Positions 54,517 through 63,993 of a stretch of DNA of 64,000 bases are shown piece after piece. This stretch comes from Bradyrhizobium amphicarpaeae (lineage in GTDB: Bacteria; Pseudomonadota; Alphaproteobacteria; Rhizobiales; Xanthobacteraceae). The notes beneath the pieces are model-generated. The model had not been told where the DNA came from. It saw only the letters and a program-made list of their open reading frames with translations, and did no database searches. Numbering within the stretch: position 1 is the first letter of the stretch; each line of letters begins with the position of its first letter. The stretch is from assembly GCF_002266435.3 (NCBI RefSeq), contig NZ_CP029426.2:310001-374000 (forward strand), read 5' to 3'. The position numbers were made by a program, and so were the translations under genes.

Positions 54517-55233
54517 CTATTGCGCAGGCTTGATCGCCCAGCGTACAGCCACCGAAACGGATAGCGTCTCCTCGCCAGGCGAAATTGAAACGGGAGCCGC
54601 GGCCATCGGGGCTGTTGCCATTCGTGGCTTTAGTAGCATCCCTATCTGACCTCCCTCAGTGACGCTCAGCGGTGCGCCGAGCGTGACGCCGGTGGCCTTG
54701 GCGTAGATCTCGGCCTTGCGGCGCGCGTCGGCGACTGCCTGCTCACGGGCATCGTCGAGCAGCTTCGAGGCCTGCGTCACCTCGAACGAGATGTTGCCGA
54801 TGTCGTTGGCGCCGGCGCCGACCAGCGTGTCGATGACGGCGGCGACCTTGGTCACGTCGCGAATTTTGACCGTGACGCGATTGCTCGCGCGGAAGCCGAC
54901 CACGGGCGAGGCGCCGGTGGATTTGTTCTGGCCGTATTGCGGCTGCAGCGACAGCCGCGAGGTCTGATAATCCTTCTCGGGAATGCCGGCGCCCTTCAGC
55001 GCCAGCAGCACCTTGCCCATCGCGGCATTGTTGGTGTCGGAGGCTTCCTTCGCCGACTTGGCGTCGTTGGCGACGCCGGCGTCGATCTGCGCGAGATCGG
55101 GCGCCGCGGAAATGTTGGCTTCGCCGCTCACCGTAATGGCGGATGGAAAATCATCGGCAAGCGCAGGCGTTGTCAGCAGCGCCGCGGCGAAAGCGGCGGC
55201 AAGAGACGTAACGAGTACGGCAGGCTTTTTCAT
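54517..55233 (-). CDS. SIMPL-domain (DUF541) secreted protein
   Basis: 238 residues from the ATG at 55233 (three codons shorter than the longest frame). A signal peptide ends at ALADDF (about residue 29). The SIMPL/DUF541 domain covers the rest: SAITVSGEANISAAPDLAQIDAGV, PQYGQNKSTGASPVVGFRASNRVTVKIRD, and AVADARRKAEIYAKATGV near residue 180. The family forms ring-shaped oligomers in some bacteria; the role is unclear. It is five bases after the upstream gene and is cotranscribed with it. Confidence 0.88.
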   Translation of the reverse strand: MKKPAVLVTSLAAAFAAALLTTPALADDFPSAITVSGEANISAAPDLAQIDAGVANDAKSAKEASDTNNAAMGKVLLALKGAGIPEKDYQTSRLSLQPQYGQNKSTGASPVVGFRASNRVTVKIRDVTKVAAVIDTLVGAGANDIGNISFEVTQASKLLDDAREQAVADARRKAEIYAKATGVTLGAPLSVTEGGQIGMLLKPRMATAPMAAAPVSISPGEETLSVSVAVRWAIKPAQ

Positions 55234-55238
55234 TGGTC

Positions 55239-56036
55239 TCACTTCAGCGGCACGAAAACATTGATCACGAGCTTGTCCTCAGCCGTCTTCAGGGGATCGG
55301 TGAGGTATTCCTCGATGAAGGTGTCCTTGGCTTCCAGCCTCTTGTCGTCGAGGTGGTTGGTGATCGCCTCGTAGGTGTTGTCCATGTTGTCGTAGGAACC
55401 GCGATGGACGAATTTCAACACCTTGCCCTCCGGCGACTTGCCGATGCTCATGTCCTTGGACAGGTTCTTGGGATCCTGCTCGACCGGGATTTCAGCAAGG
55501 AAAGTGAATCCGGTATCGTCCGTCGAGGTGTAGACGATCATCGCATTGCCGGCGTGCTTGATGCCCTGCTTGTCCAGCAGCGTGTTCAGCGCCTTGAAGG
55601 CGTCGATCAGCGTGTCGAAGGCCGAGTCCCAATTGGCGGTGCCTTTGACCATCACGACCTTCTTGGCCTCGAGCGAGGTCTCCAGGCCGAACGGATCGGC
55701 GGTCTGCACCGGGGCAGGGGTCGCGGCCGGTGTCGCCGGGCCGGGTGAGGCACTGGCTGCGGGTGAGGGCGAATTTGTCGGGGTGGGCGAAGCGCTGGCT
55801 GCAGGCGACGGCGCAGGTGAAGGCGTCGCAGCAGGAGCGGGCGAAGCGCTCGCGGCCGGGGACGGGGACGCCGAAGGGGCCGGCGCAGGGTTTGTCAAAG
55901 AGGGGCTTGTCGAAGGGGGACTTGTCGAGGCGGCGGGAGCCGGGCTCGGGGATTGCGCCACGACCTCCGGCAGGCCGAGCGACAAGGCCGCGGCCGGGAT
56001 CAGCGCGGCCAAAGCGAGACGACGAAACCCGATCAT
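55239..56036 (-). CDS. Secreted protein with low-complexity linker and GyrI-like effector-binding domain
   Basis: 265 residues. A signal peptide ends near VVAQSP (about residue 28). A Pro/Ser/Ala-rich linker (about 28-110) follows, then a GyrI/SOUL-like domain (about 115-265) with FLAEIPVEQDP, KVLKFVHRGSYDNMDNTYEAITNHLDDKRLEA and FIEEYLTDPLKT. Such domains bind small hydrophobic ligands. It stands directly upstream of the SIMPL gene, so the two probably act together. The linker length is likely variable. Confidence 0.84.
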   Translation of the reverse strand: MIGFRRLALAALIPAAALSLGLPEVVAQSPSPAPAASTSPPSTSPSLTNPAPAPSASPSPAASASPAPAATPSPAPSPAASASPTPTNSPSPAASASPGPATPAATPAPVQTADPFGLETSLEAKKVVMVKGTANWDSAFDTLIDAFKALNTLLDKQGIKHAGNAMIVYTSTDDTGFTFLAEIPVEQDPKNLSKDMSIGKSPEGKVLKFVHRGSYDNMDNTYEAITNHLDDKRLEAKDTFIEEYLTDPLKTAEDKLVINVFVPLK

Positions 56037-56048
56037 TTTATTCTCCCC

Positions 56049-56123
56049 AAGGCCTTCACTGTTAAGGCCTTAACTACCAAGGACTTCGTCACCAGGACCT
56101 TGCCCACCAAGGCCCAAATCCGG
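56049..56123. repeat. 15-base tandem repeat upstream of the effector-binding-domain gene
   Basis: Five imperfect units of 15 bases, each with the start AAGG(C/A)CTT or close to it: 56049, 56064, 56079, 56094 and 56109. The unit length keeps a reading frame (five codons). It lies just upstream of the start at 56036 in the leader. Confidence 0.8.
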
Positions 56124-56294
56124 CTCCGGCCCAGCCGCGCATCCCGGTTCGCAGCGAGCCGCGCCGTTCTAACACGCGAGCGCGGAATTCGTCTCATGAC
56201 AGATGCGTCATGCCGGACCTCGACCACCGACCGCAAATCACTGGCCAAGCCGCCAAGGATCGCCATATAAGACAGGCGAAATTCGGGAATTTTC

Positions 56295-57170
56295 ATGAGC
56301 GCGCTGGCCAACCATGCATTTGCCAAGATGAACGGCATCGGCAACGAGATCGTCGTTGTCGACATGCGCGATTCCGCAGCGAAGGTGACGCCGGACGACG
56401 CCCGAGCGGTGGCGTCGGCACATGGCGGCGTGGCTTACGACCAGCTCATGGTGCTCTCGAGGCCGCGGTTCGACGGCACCGAGGCCTTCATCAGCATCTA
56501 CAACAATGACGGCTCGGAGGCCGGCGCCTGCGGCAACGGCATGCGCTGTGTGGTGCGGCGCATCTTCGAGAAGACCGGGCAGACCACCGCGACTTTCGAG
56601 ACCGCGGCCGGCTTGCTCAACGCCTGGCAGGGCCCGGCGCCGGATCTCTACACCGTCGACATGGGGGCGCCGAAGTTCGGCTGGCAGGAGATTCCGCTGG
56701 CCGAGGAGTTTCGCGACACCCGCTACATCGAATTGCAGATCGGGCCGATCGACAATCCGATCCTGCATTCGCCCTCGGTGGTGAGCATGGGCAATCCGCA
56801 TGCGATCTTCTGGGTCGAAGACGTCAACGCCTATGATCTCGAGCGTTTCGGTCCGCTGCTCGAAAACCATCCGATCTTCCCGGAGCGCGCCAATATTACG
56901 CTCGCCCACATCGTCGATCGCGACCATGTCACCATCCGCACCTGGGAGCGCGGCGCCGGCCTGACCAGGGCCTGCGGTTCGGCGGCCTGCGCCACTGCGG
57001 TTGCCGCCGCGCGGCTGAAGCGCACGGAGCGCTGTGTCGAGATCACGCTGCCCGGTGGCAAGCTCGGCATCGAATGGCGCGAGCGCGATGACCACGTGCT
57101 GATGACGGGTACGGCGACCTTCGAATATGAGGGCCGATTCGATCCGGCGCTGTTCGCGCCGGCCGCCTGA
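56295..57170 (+). CDS. dapF: Diaminopimelate epimerase
   Basis: 291 residues. It epimerises LL- to meso-diaminopimelate for lysine and peptidoglycan. The two catalytic Cys are in GACGNGMRC and [21 protein letters not shown] is the family opening. The C-terminal [11 protein letters not shown] ends at the stop overlapping mtaB. No strong ribosome site is seen before this ATG. The TGATG overlap couples it to mtaB. Confidence 0.96.
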   Translation: MSALANHAFAKMNGIGNEIVVVDMRDSAAKVTPDDARAVASAHGGVAYDQLMVLSRPRFDGTEAFISIYNNDGSEAGACGNGMRCVVRRIFEKTGQTTATFETAAGLLNAWQGPAPDLYTVDMGAPKFGWQEIPLAEEFRDTRYIELQIGPIDNPILHSPSVVSMGNPHAIFWVEDVNAYDLERFGPLLENHPIFPERANITLAHIVDRDHVTIRTWERGAGLTRACGSAACATAVAAARLKRTERCVEITLPGGKLGIEWRERDDHVLMTGTATFEYEGRFDPALFAPAA

Positions 57171-58426
57171 TGGCGGTCGATATCGTCACCTTCGGCTGCC
57201 GCCTCAACGCCTTCGAGGCCGAGGTGATCCGCAGCAAAGCCGAAGGCGCGGGCCTTTCCGACACCATCGTCATCAACAGTTGCGCCGTCACCAACGAAGC
57301 GGTGGCGCAGGCGCGGCAATCGATCCGCAGATTGAAGCGCGAGCGGCCCGAGGCGCGCATCGTCGTCACCGGCTGCGCGGCTCAGACGCAAAGCGGCATG
57401 TTCGCCGACATGGCCGAGGTCGACCGCGTCGTCGGCAATGACGACAAGATGCGCGGGCAGGCCTGGCGCGAGGCCCGCGATGCCTTCGCTCTCGGCGCCG
57501 GCGAGAAGGTCGCCGTCAGCGACATCATGGCGGTGACGGAGATGGCGCCGCATCTGATCGACGGCTTTGCGAGCGGCCTGCCGCGCGTGTTCGTGCAGGT
57601 GCAGAACGGCTGCGACCACCGCTGCACCTTCTGCATCATCCCGTTCGGCCGCGGCAATTCGCGCTCGGTGCCGATGGGCGCGGTGGTCGAACAGGTGCGG
57701 ACGCTGGTCGAACGCGGCCATGCCGAGATCGTGCTGACCGGCGTCGACCTCACCAGCTACGGCACTGACCTGCCCGGCACGCCCAAGCTCGGCATGTTGA
57801 CCAAGCAGATCCTGCGGCACGTACCGGAGCTGAGGCGCCTGCGCATCTCCTCGATCGATTCGATCGAGGCGGATGCCGACCTGCTCGATGCTATCGCGGA
57901 TGATGCGCGGCTGATGCCGCATCTGCACCTGTCGCTGCAATCCGGCGACGACATGATCCTGAAGCGCATGAAACGGCGGCATTTGCGGCAGGACGCGATC
58001 GCGTTCTGCGAGCAGGTCCGCCGCCTGCGCCCGGACATCGTCTTCGGCGCCGACATCATCGCGGGTTTCCCGACCGAGACGGAGGAGATGTTTTCGCGCT
58101 CGCTCGATCTCGTCGAGCAATGCGGCCTGACATTCCTGCACGTGTTCCCTTATTCGCCCCGTCCCGGCACGCCGGCCGCTCGGATGCCGCAGGTGGCCGG
58201 CGCTGCGATCAAGGAGCGTGCGAAGCGGCTGCGGGCGGCGGGCGAAGCGGCGCTGCGCAAGCGGCTGCAAGCGGAGATCGGCCTGATGCGCGAGGTGCTG
58301 ATCGAGAGCGAGGGGCAGGGACGCACGGAGCACTATCTGCCGGTAGCGATTGCGGGCGAGCGCGTGGGCAGCGTGGTGCCGCGGACGATCACCGGCAGCG
58401 ATGGCGAGCGGCTGGTCACACGATAG
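57170..58426 (+). CDS. mtaB: tRNA t6A37 methylthiotransferase MtaB
   Basis: 418 residues. It turns t6A into ms2t6A in tRNAs reading ANN codons. An N-terminal MTTase domain has Cys in FGCRLNAFE, NSCAVTNEA and VVTGCAAQT for one [4Fe-4S]; the radical SAM site is GCDHRCTFCIIPFGRGNSRS. A C-terminal TRAM-like region follows (residues about 365-418). Its start overlaps the stop of dapF by one base. An R1 repeat lies right after the stop. Confidence 0.95.
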   Translation: MAVDIVTFGCRLNAFEAEVIRSKAEGAGLSDTIVINSCAVTNEAVAQARQSIRRLKRERPEARIVVTGCAAQTQSGMFADMAEVDRVVGNDDKMRGQAWREARDAFALGAGEKVAVSDIMAVTEMAPHLIDGFASGLPRVFVQVQNGCDHRCTFCIIPFGRGNSRSVPMGAVVEQVRTLVERGHAEIVLTGVDLTSYGTDLPGTPKLGMLTKQILRHVPELRRLRISSIDSIEADADLLDAIADDARLMPHLHLSLQSGDDMILKRMKRRHLRQDAIAFCEQVRRLRPDIVFGADIIAGFPTETEEMFSRSLDLVEQCGLTFLHVFPYSPRPGTPAARMPQVAGAAIKERAKRLRAAGEAALRKRLQAEIGLMREVLIESEGQGRTEHYLPVAIAGERVGSVVPRTITGSDGERLVTR

Positions 58427-58431
58427 GTGTC

Positions 58432-58532
58432 GTCGCCCGGCTTGACCGGGCGACCCAGTACGCCGCGGCTTCTCGATTCAATCTCCGGCGTCTCTGGAAT
58501 ACTGGATCACCCGCCTTCGCGGGTGATGACAG
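58432..58532. repeat. Interspersed palindromic repeat, family R1, copy 2
   Basis: End hairpins GTCGCCCGGCTTGACCGGGCGAC and CACCCGCCTTCGCGGGTG flank a core very like the 7402 copy: CCCAGTACGCCGCGGCTT and GTCTCTGGAATACTGGATC. It starts six bases after the mtaB stop. Confidence 0.88.
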
Positions 58533-58570
58533 TGTCAATCTTGGCGATCAACTGTGCTTCAAACGCCCCG

Positions 58571-59680
58571 CTACGACGCCCGCACCTGCCAGAACCGCAG
58601 CGTCCGCTTGGCATTCTCCGGCGTCATCCGCACGTAGTGCGCTTGCGCTCGTGCGAGATCCGCCGGCTTCATCGCGCCGGTCGCAAAACGGCATTCGAGC
58701 ACGGCGGCGGTCGCTTCCCAGCTCAGCTGCGCCGCCTTGCACGGCACCAGGAGGCCGTCCTCTCGCAGGCTTTGCATCAGCGGGCGGATCACCTCGACGG
58801 TCGATCCGGACAGCGCGGCCAGCGCCGCGGCGGTCTCTTCATAGCGCCGCTGCGTGGCGAAACCGAGCAGCGTCGCTTCGCTGAGCTGGCCAGTCGCCTT
58901 GAGGCCTGCAACGGCGCGTTTGGCACCTTCGAAGTCGCGGACGCCCGACATCTCGCGATCGACACCGACCGCGACGGCGGCGATCGCGCTCTGGATTTCC
59001 TCGAACAGATGCGGCGGTGCGCGCGACAACAGGCGGGCGCGCACGGCATCGCTGGCCGAGCGCAGCAACCGGCGGCGCAGCTCCGACGGCAGATCGACGC
59101 GGACGCCGACGCCGACGGCAAGTTCGGGATCGGCCTCGGCCTGCCCGACCATGATTGCGAAACCGCTTCCCGAGACGCGCGCGCCGGGATTGGCGGCGAG
59201 CCGGCGGCTGACGCTCGGATAGCGGCGTGCCAGAAGTGCGTCGGTGACGATCTCCTTCAACCACCAGCGGCCGGCGATCGCGAGCAGATGCGGCTCGCCC
59301 TTGCTGGAGGCGATCTTCACCAGCTCGCCGTCGTCGAGGCGGGCGGATTCCTGCAGGACGGGACCTGCGATGCGGATCTCGTCATTGCTGGCGAGGCGGC
59401 GGATCACCGAGGGCGGCGCCTGCGCGACCGGCGCCAGCTGCGCGCTGATCTCGGCGAGCGCGATGCGTGCGCCCACGTCGGCAAGTGCCCGCAGCTCGAT
59501 CGTGCCGATCAGGCGCTCGAGCACGTCGTCGAACAGCGCGATCTGCTCATCGTCAAAACTGCCGGCGGAGGACAGGAACAGGTCGGTGACGCGCCGGGCC
59601 GTTTCCAGGCCCTTTTCCGCCGAGCCGAGCCGAATCGCGGATTCGACTTCGTCGATGATCGATAGCCCGGCCGTGGACAT
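58571..59680 (-). CDS. DUF2336 protein
   Basis: 369 residues from the ATG at 59680. Helical repeats through most of the length (SVIRRLASNDEIRIAGPVLQESARL and SVSRRLAANPGARVSGSG) resemble HEAT-like units, the layout known as DUF2336 in alphaproteobacteria. No signal or membrane segment. Family members are linked to cell-cycle or stress roles only weakly; function here is unknown. It is alone, with repeats on both sides. Confidence 0.84.
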   Translation of the reverse strand: MSTAGLSIIDEVESAIRLGSAEKGLETARRVTDLFLSSAGSFDDEQIALFDDVLERLIGTIELRALADVGARIALAEISAQLAPVAQAPPSVIRRLASNDEIRIAGPVLQESARLDDGELVKIASSKGEPHLLAIAGRWWLKEIVTDALLARRYPSVSRRLAANPGARVSGSGFAIMVGQAEADPELAVGVGVRVDLPSELRRRLLRSASDAVRARLLSRAPPHLFEEIQSAIAAVAVGVDREMSGVRDFEGAKRAVAGLKATGQLSEATLLGFATQRRYEETAAALAALSGSTVEVIRPLMQSLREDGLLVPCKAAQLSWEATAAVLECRFATGAMKPADLARAQAHYVRMTPENAKRTLRFWQVRAS

Positions 59681-59811
59681 GACGCGCAGCTCGTCCTGAG
59701 CAGATTGACGGAAGCTTGTTCTAAGCAACCGCTATCATGAGAGACGAGCACTGAAGGTTTCGTAAACCATCGGCGGGGAGTTGCTGGTTGGCGAGCTTCC
59801 GCCGCGAATGC

Positions 59812-59952
59812 GGTGCGCTCCCTCCCCCGTTTGCGGGGGAGGGCTGGGGAGAGGGTGTCTCCACATCGGGACAATCCCCCAGAGGAGAAAGCCCTCACCC
59901 GGATCGCTCCCGCGATCCGACCTCTCCCGCAAGCAAGCGGGAGAGGTGCACC
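59812..59952. repeat. Interspersed palindromic repeat, family R6, copy 2
   Basis: Ends GGTGCGCTCCCTCCCCCG and CGGGAGAGGTGCACC with inner GGGGAGAGGGTGTCTCC and AAAGCCCTCACCC, plus an extra GGATCGCTCCCGCGATCC palindrome. It lies between the DUF2336 and RluA-type genes. Confidence 0.85.
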
Positions 59953-59965
59953 GAGATTGCGGTGG

Positions 59966-60676
59966 CTACTCCCCGTTCCACCCGCAGGCCCTGAGCTTCT
60001 CGTGCATGTGGGGCGGGGCCGGCGCGACGACGCGGACGGGCTCCTTGTTCCGGGAGATCGGCACCACGATCTCGCGGGAATGCAGATGCAGCTTCGGCTC
60101 GCCGAAACGCGGACCGTTGCCGTAGATGTTATCGCCGAAGATCGGCCAGCCGCTGGCTGAGGCATGCACGCGCAATTGATGAGTGCGGCCCGTCACCGGT
60201 TCCATGGCGAGCCAGGTGAAGCCGTCGCCGCGGCCCATCACTTTCCAGTTGGTGACCGCCTTTTGTCCTTCCGGATCAGGCTTCTGCCACCAGCCGCGTT
60301 CGGCGTTGAGCCGGCCGAGCGGCATGTCGATGGTGCCCTCATCCTCGGCAGGGCCGCCCTCGACCACGGTCCAGTAGGTCTTGCCGATCTTGCCGTGCTT
60401 GAACAGGAGGCCGAGCGAGGCCGTTGCCTTGCGGTGGCGGCCGAGCACGAGGCAGCCGGAGGTGTCCTTGTCCAGCCGGTGAGCCAGCACCGGCGGCCGC
60501 GGCAGGCCGAAACAGAGCGCGTCGAACGAGGCCTCCAGATTGGCGCCACCCTTGGGGCCGCGATGCACGGGAAGCCCGGCCGGCTTGTCGATAATCAGCA
60601 TCAGCCCGTCGCGATGGAGCACGCGCGCCAAAATATCGTCGGCGGTCAATTGGGGAACATCGAGCAATTGCAACAC
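59966..60676 (-). CDS. RluA-family pseudouridine synthase
   Basis: 236 residues. The catalytic Asp is in the family motif AHRLDKDTSGCLVLGR near residue 70; LIIDKPAGLPVHRG, then GRTHQLRVHASASGWPIFGD, complete the fold. It has no S4 domain, as in RluA/TruC-like and RluE-like members. Whether it modifies rRNA or tRNA cannot be told. It diverges from ftsY. Confidence 0.92.
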   Translation of the reverse strand: MLQLLDVPQLTADDILARVLHRDGLMLIIDKPAGLPVHRGPKGGANLEASFDALCFGLPRPPVLAHRLDKDTSGCLVLGRHRKATASLGLLFKHGKIGKTYWTVVEGGPAEDEGTIDMPLGRLNAERGWWQKPDPEGQKAVTNWKVMGRGDGFTWLAMEPVTGRTHQLRVHASASGWPIFGDNIYGNGPRFGEPKLHLHSREIVVPISRNKEPVRVVAPAPPHMHEKLRACGWNGE

Positions 60677-60745
60677 TTTCGTTATCGGCGAGACTTTCGG
60701 TCAAGACTTTCGTTTAGGGGCGGGAACGGCTAACACACCGGCACC

Positions 60746-61693
60746 ATGAACGATACCAATTCAGATCCCCCCAAGTTGAGCTGGTGGCGCCGCCTGTCGA
60801 ACGGGCTGAAGCGCACCTCGTCCTCGCTCGGGACCGCGGTCGCCGACCTCGTCACCAAGCGCAAGCTCGACCGCGCCATGCTCGACGACATCGAGGACGT
60901 GCTGCTGCGGGCCGACCTCGGCACCTCAGTCGCGGTCCGGATCGCGGAAGCCGTCGGCACCGGCCGCTACGATAAGGCGATCTCGGCGGACGAGGTCAAG
61001 GACGTCGTCGCCACCGAAGTGGAGAAGGTGTTGGCGCCGGTGGCAAAGCCGCTCGAGATCGATAGGGCCAAAAAGCCGTTCGTGATCCTCGTGGTCGGCG
61101 TCAACGGCTCCGGCAAGACCACCACCATCGGAAAACTCTCGCAAAAACTCGCATCCGAAGGCCGCAAGGTGATGCTGGCCGCCGGCGATACGTTTCGCGC
61201 CGCGGCGATCGAGCAGCTCAAGGTCTGGGGCGAGCGCACCAAGACGCCGGTCATCGCGGGCGCGCAGGGCTCGGATTCGGCGAGTCTCGCCTTCAACGCG
61301 CTGACGGCGGCGAAGGAGCAGGCCATCGACGTGCTGCTGATCGACACCGCCGGCCGCTTGCAGAACAAGGCCGAGCTGATGAACGAGCTCGAAAAGGTCG
61401 TGCGCGTGATTCGCAAGGTGGATGACACTGCGCCGCATGCCGTGCTGCTGGTGCTCGACGCCACCGTCGGCCAGAATGCGCTGTCGCAGGTCGAGGCCTT
61501 CCATCGCACGGCGGGGGTCACCGGCCTCGTGATGACGAAACTCGACGGCACCGCGCGGGGCGGCATTCTGGTCGCGCTCGCGGAGAAGTTCAAACTGCCG
61601 GTGCACTTCATCGGCGTCGGCGAAGGCGTCGACGATCTCGCACCGTTCACCGCGCGCGACTTCGCCCGCGCCATCGCCGGGATCGAAAGCTGA
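60746..61693 (+). CDS. ftsY: Signal recognition particle receptor FtsY
   Basis: 315 residues, short: the acidic A domain of E. coli FtsY is missing, which is common in alphaproteobacteria. The NG domain shows [56 protein letters not shown] and [12 protein letters not shown]. The N-terminus [20 protein letters not shown] may be the membrane-binding helix. It partners Ffh encoded at 51429. yciB follows after two bases. Confidence 0.97.
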   Translation: MNDTNSDPPKLSWWRRLSNGLKRTSSSLGTAVADLVTKRKLDRAMLDDIEDVLLRADLGTSVAVRIAEAVGTGRYDKAISADEVKDVVATEVEKVLAPVAKPLEIDRAKKPFVILVVGVNGSGKTTTIGKLSQKLASEGRKVMLAAGDTFRAAAIEQLKVWGERTKTPVIAGAQGSDSASLAFNALTAAKEQAIDVLLIDTAGRLQNKAELMNELEKVVRVIRKVDDTAPHAVLLVLDATVGQNALSQVEAFHRTAGVTGLVMTKLDGTARGGILVALAEKFKLPVHFIGVGEGVDDLAPFTARDFARAIAGIES

Positions 61694-61695
61694 GA

Positions 61696-62295
61696 ATGGA
61701 CAAGACCCAGCCGCATCCGCTGTTCAAGCTCGCGACCGAGCTCGGTCCGCTGCTCGTGTTCTTCTTCGTCAATGCGAAGTTCAATCTGTTCGCCGCCACT
61801 GGCGCCTTCATGGTCGCGATCGTGGTGGCGATGATCGCCTCCTACGTGGTGACGCGCCACATCCCGATCATGGCGATCGTCACAGGCGTGATCGTGCTGG
61901 TGTTCGGCACGCTGACGCTGGTGCTGCACGACGAGACCTTCATCAAGCTCAAGCCGACCATCATCTACGGCCTGTTCGCCGCGATCCTCGGCGGCGGCCT
62001 GCTGTTCGGCCGCTCCTTCATCGCCGTGATGTTCGACCAGATGTTCAATCTGACGCCGCAAGGCTGGCGCATCCTCACGCTGCGCTGGGCGCTGTTCTTC
62101 GCCGGCATGGCGGTGCTGAACGAGATCGTCTGGCGCACCCAGAGCACGGACTTCTGGGTGAACTTCAAGGTGTTCGGCGTGACCCCGATCACGATGATCT
62201 TCGCCATCGCCCAGATGCCGCTGACCAAACGCTACCACCTCGAGCCGGCGTCGCTGGAGGCGAGCGAGGCCGAGGCGGGGGATGTGAGGAAGTAG
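61696..62295 (+). CDS. yciB: YciB/IspZ-family inner-membrane septation protein
   Basis: 199 residues, multi-pass. Signatures are [24 protein letters not shown], then the [19 protein letters not shown] stretch, and [20 protein letters not shown]. The family is linked to septation and envelope synthesis in E. coli. The gene is two bases downstream of ftsY and likely shares its transcript. The C-terminus is acidic ([12 protein letters not shown]). Confidence 0.94.
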   Translation: MDKTQPHPLFKLATELGPLLVFFFVNAKFNLFAATGAFMVAIVVAMIASYVVTRHIPIMAIVTGVIVLVFGTLTLVLHDETFIKLKPTIIYGLFAAILGGGLLFGRSFIAVMFDQMFNLTPQGWRILTLRWALFFAGMAVLNEIVWRTQSTDFWVNFKVFGVTPITMIFAIAQMPLTKRYHLEPASLEASEAEAGDVRK

Positions 62296-62299
62296 CTCT

Positions 62300-62420
62300 C
62301 GTGTCCCGGACGCGCGAAGCGCGAGCCGGGACCCAGACTCTCTCCGAAAATACTGCCGTTGTGACATGGGCCCCGGCTCTGCTGCGCATCACTTCGTGCT
62401 GCGCAGCGTCCGGGGCACGA
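62300..62420. repeat. Interspersed palindromic repeat, family R7, copy 3
   Basis: Ends CGTGTCCCGGACGCGCGAAGCGCG and CTGCGCAGCGTCCGGGGCACG, with inner AGCCGGGACCCAGA and GGGCCCCGGCT, as in the copies at 43271 and 54376. It separates yciB and ccmG, which converge. Confidence 0.87.
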
Positions 62421-62429
62421 GCCAGGAGC

Positions 62430-63023
62430 TTAGCTCCCCGCCTTCAGCGCTTTCTCCATCTGCGGCAACAGCACCGTGCGCAGATTGTCCGGCGTGATCG
62501 GGCCGACCAGCTTGTAGACGATGGTGCCCTCGCGGCCCACGACGAAGGTTTCGGGCACGCCGTAGACCCCCCATTCGATCGAGGCGCGGCCGTTGGCGTC
62601 GACGCCGACGCGGCCGAACGGGTTGCCGTAGCGCCCGAGGAAGCGGCGCGCATTGTCGGAGGCGTCCTTGTAATTGATGCCGACCAGCTCGAAGCGCTTG
62701 TCCTTGGCGAGCTCGGTCAAAAGCGGCGCCTCGTCGTGGCAGGGCACGCACCAGGACGCCCAGACATTGACGAGGCTGACCTTGCCCTTGAACGTGGCGG
62801 GATCGAGACCCGGCACCTGCGCGTTGTCGATCTGCAATCCCTCGAGCGGCGGCAGTGCCGTCTGCGGCGCCGGACGACCGATCAGCGCGGAGGGAATCCG
62901 CGAGGGATCGCCGCTGCCGAGCCGGAACCAGAACAGCAGCGCCAGGCCGATGAAGGCGATCAGCGGCAGCACCATCAGGAAGGTGCGGCGCTGCGGCGGT
63001 ACGGAAGTCGATTGTTCGCTCAT
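62430..63023 (-). CDS. ccmG: Cytochrome c biogenesis thioredoxin-like protein CcmG/DsbE
   Basis: 197 residues. One N-terminal transmembrane helix (about 15-33) anchors a periplasmic thioredoxin fold with the WASWCVPC motif (C92 and C95) and the cis-Pro in YGVPETFVV. It reduces apocytochrome c cysteines for heme attachment. Its ATG overlaps the ccmD stop by ATGA. Confidence 0.96.
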   Translation of the reverse strand: MSEQSTSVPPQRRTFLMVLPLIAFIGLALLFWFRLGSGDPSRIPSALIGRPAPQTALPPLEGLQIDNAQVPGLDPATFKGKVSLVNVWASWCVPCHDEAPLLTELAKDKRFELVGINYKDASDNARRFLGRYGNPFGRVGVDANGRASIEWGVYGVPETFVVGREGTIVYKLVGPITPDNLRTVLLPQMEKALKAGS

Positions 63024-63199
63024 GACGCGTCCATCGCGCTGCGGCCGGAGCGGCGGGTGATGCCGCGCTCCTCGAGCTCGCGCAGGCGCTGCGTCTGGTT
63101 GCGATAGTCGAGCACGATCCAGCCGATCAGGATCGCGACCACGACGGCCGCCGCGGCATAGGACGTCACGATGAAAGATGCATAGGGACCGAGCGACAT
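63020..63199 (-). CDS. ccmD: Heme exporter protein D
   Basis: 59 residues. One transmembrane helix (about 9-31: [23 protein letters not shown]) and a short charged tail ([13 protein letters not shown]), the standard CcmD layout. It helps to release heme-bound CcmE from CcmC. Its ATG is two bases after the ccmC stop region and its stop overlaps ccmG. It would be missed as a small frame in other annotations. Confidence 0.92.
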   Translation of the reverse strand: MSLGPYASFIVTSYAAAAVVVAILIGWIVLDYRNQTQRLRELEERGITRRSGRSAMDAS

Positions 63200-63201
63200 G
63201 A

Positions 63202-63993
63202 TCAGGCGGCCCCGACTTCGTTCGACGCGTTGTGTCCGCGCGCGCCGGCGCCCATTTCGCTCGAGAACGCGACACGGCTCGCCTGCATCATCTGCAGGGA
63301 GCGGACGCGGCGACGCAGGATTTCGTTGCGCATCGCCGCCAGATGCAGCGTGACGAACAGCAGCGTGAATGCGATCGCCATCACCAGCAGCGGAATCAGG
63401 AACGACTTGTCGAGGGCGGAGCCGCCCATGCGCATCACCGAGGCCGGCTGGTGCAGCGTGTTCCACCAATCGACCGAGAACTTGATGATCGGCAAATTGA
63501 GTGCGCCGACAAGCGTCAGCACGGCGGCGGCGCGCGCCGCGCGCGAGGGATCGTCGACCGCGCGCCACAGCGCCATCAGGCCGAGATACATCAGGAACAG
63601 GATCAGCACCGAGGTCAGCCGCGCATCCCACTCCCAATAGGTGCCCCACATCGGCCGGCCCCACAGCGAGCCCGTCAGCAGTGCGAGGAAGGTGAAGGCC
63701 GCGCCGATCGGCGCTGCGGCCTTGGCGGCGACGTCGGCAAGCGGATGCCGCCACACCAGCGTGCCCAGCGAGGCGATGCTCATCACGCCCCAGACGAACA
63801 TCGACAGCCACGCATTAGGCACGTGGATGAACATGATCTTCACCGTCGCGCCCTGCTGGTAGTCGTCGGGCGCCAGCGCGGCCTGGTAGAGACCGATCGC
63901 GAGCAGGAGCACGGTGGCGGCCGCAAGCCACGGCAGGACCCGCGCTGTGAGCGCGAGGAACCGCGTGGGGTTGGCGAGGTCGATCAGCGTCAT
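63202..63993 (-). CDS. ccmC: Heme transporter/heme-handling protein CcmC
   Basis: 263 residues, six transmembrane helices. The heme-handling tryptophan-rich motif is [14 protein letters not shown] (about 115-128), with the periplasmic His in FIHVPNAW (His57) and in [10 protein letters not shown], which bind heme for transfer to CcmE. The complete gene fits inside the window; its ATG is at 63993. ccmA and ccmB are expected beyond the right edge. The operon here is ccmC-ccmD-ccmG. Confidence 0.96.
   Translation of the reverse strand: MTLIDLANPTRFLALTARVLPWLAAATVLLLAIGLYQAALAPDDYQQGATVKIMFIHVPNAWLSMFVWGVMSIASLGTLVWRHPLADVAAKAAAPIGAAFTFLALLTGSLWGRPMWGTYWEWDARLTSVLILFLMYLGLMALWRAVDDPSRAARAAAVLTLVGALNLPIIKFSVDWWNTLHQPASVMRMGGSALDKSFLIPLLVMAIAFTLLFVTLHLAAMRNEILRRRVRSLQMMQASRVAFSSEMGAGARGHNASNEVGAA

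Noticed and set aside
56049..56123. CRISPR-like array from evenly spaced units
   Set aside because: Units are 15 bases with no spacers between; this is a simple tandem repeat.
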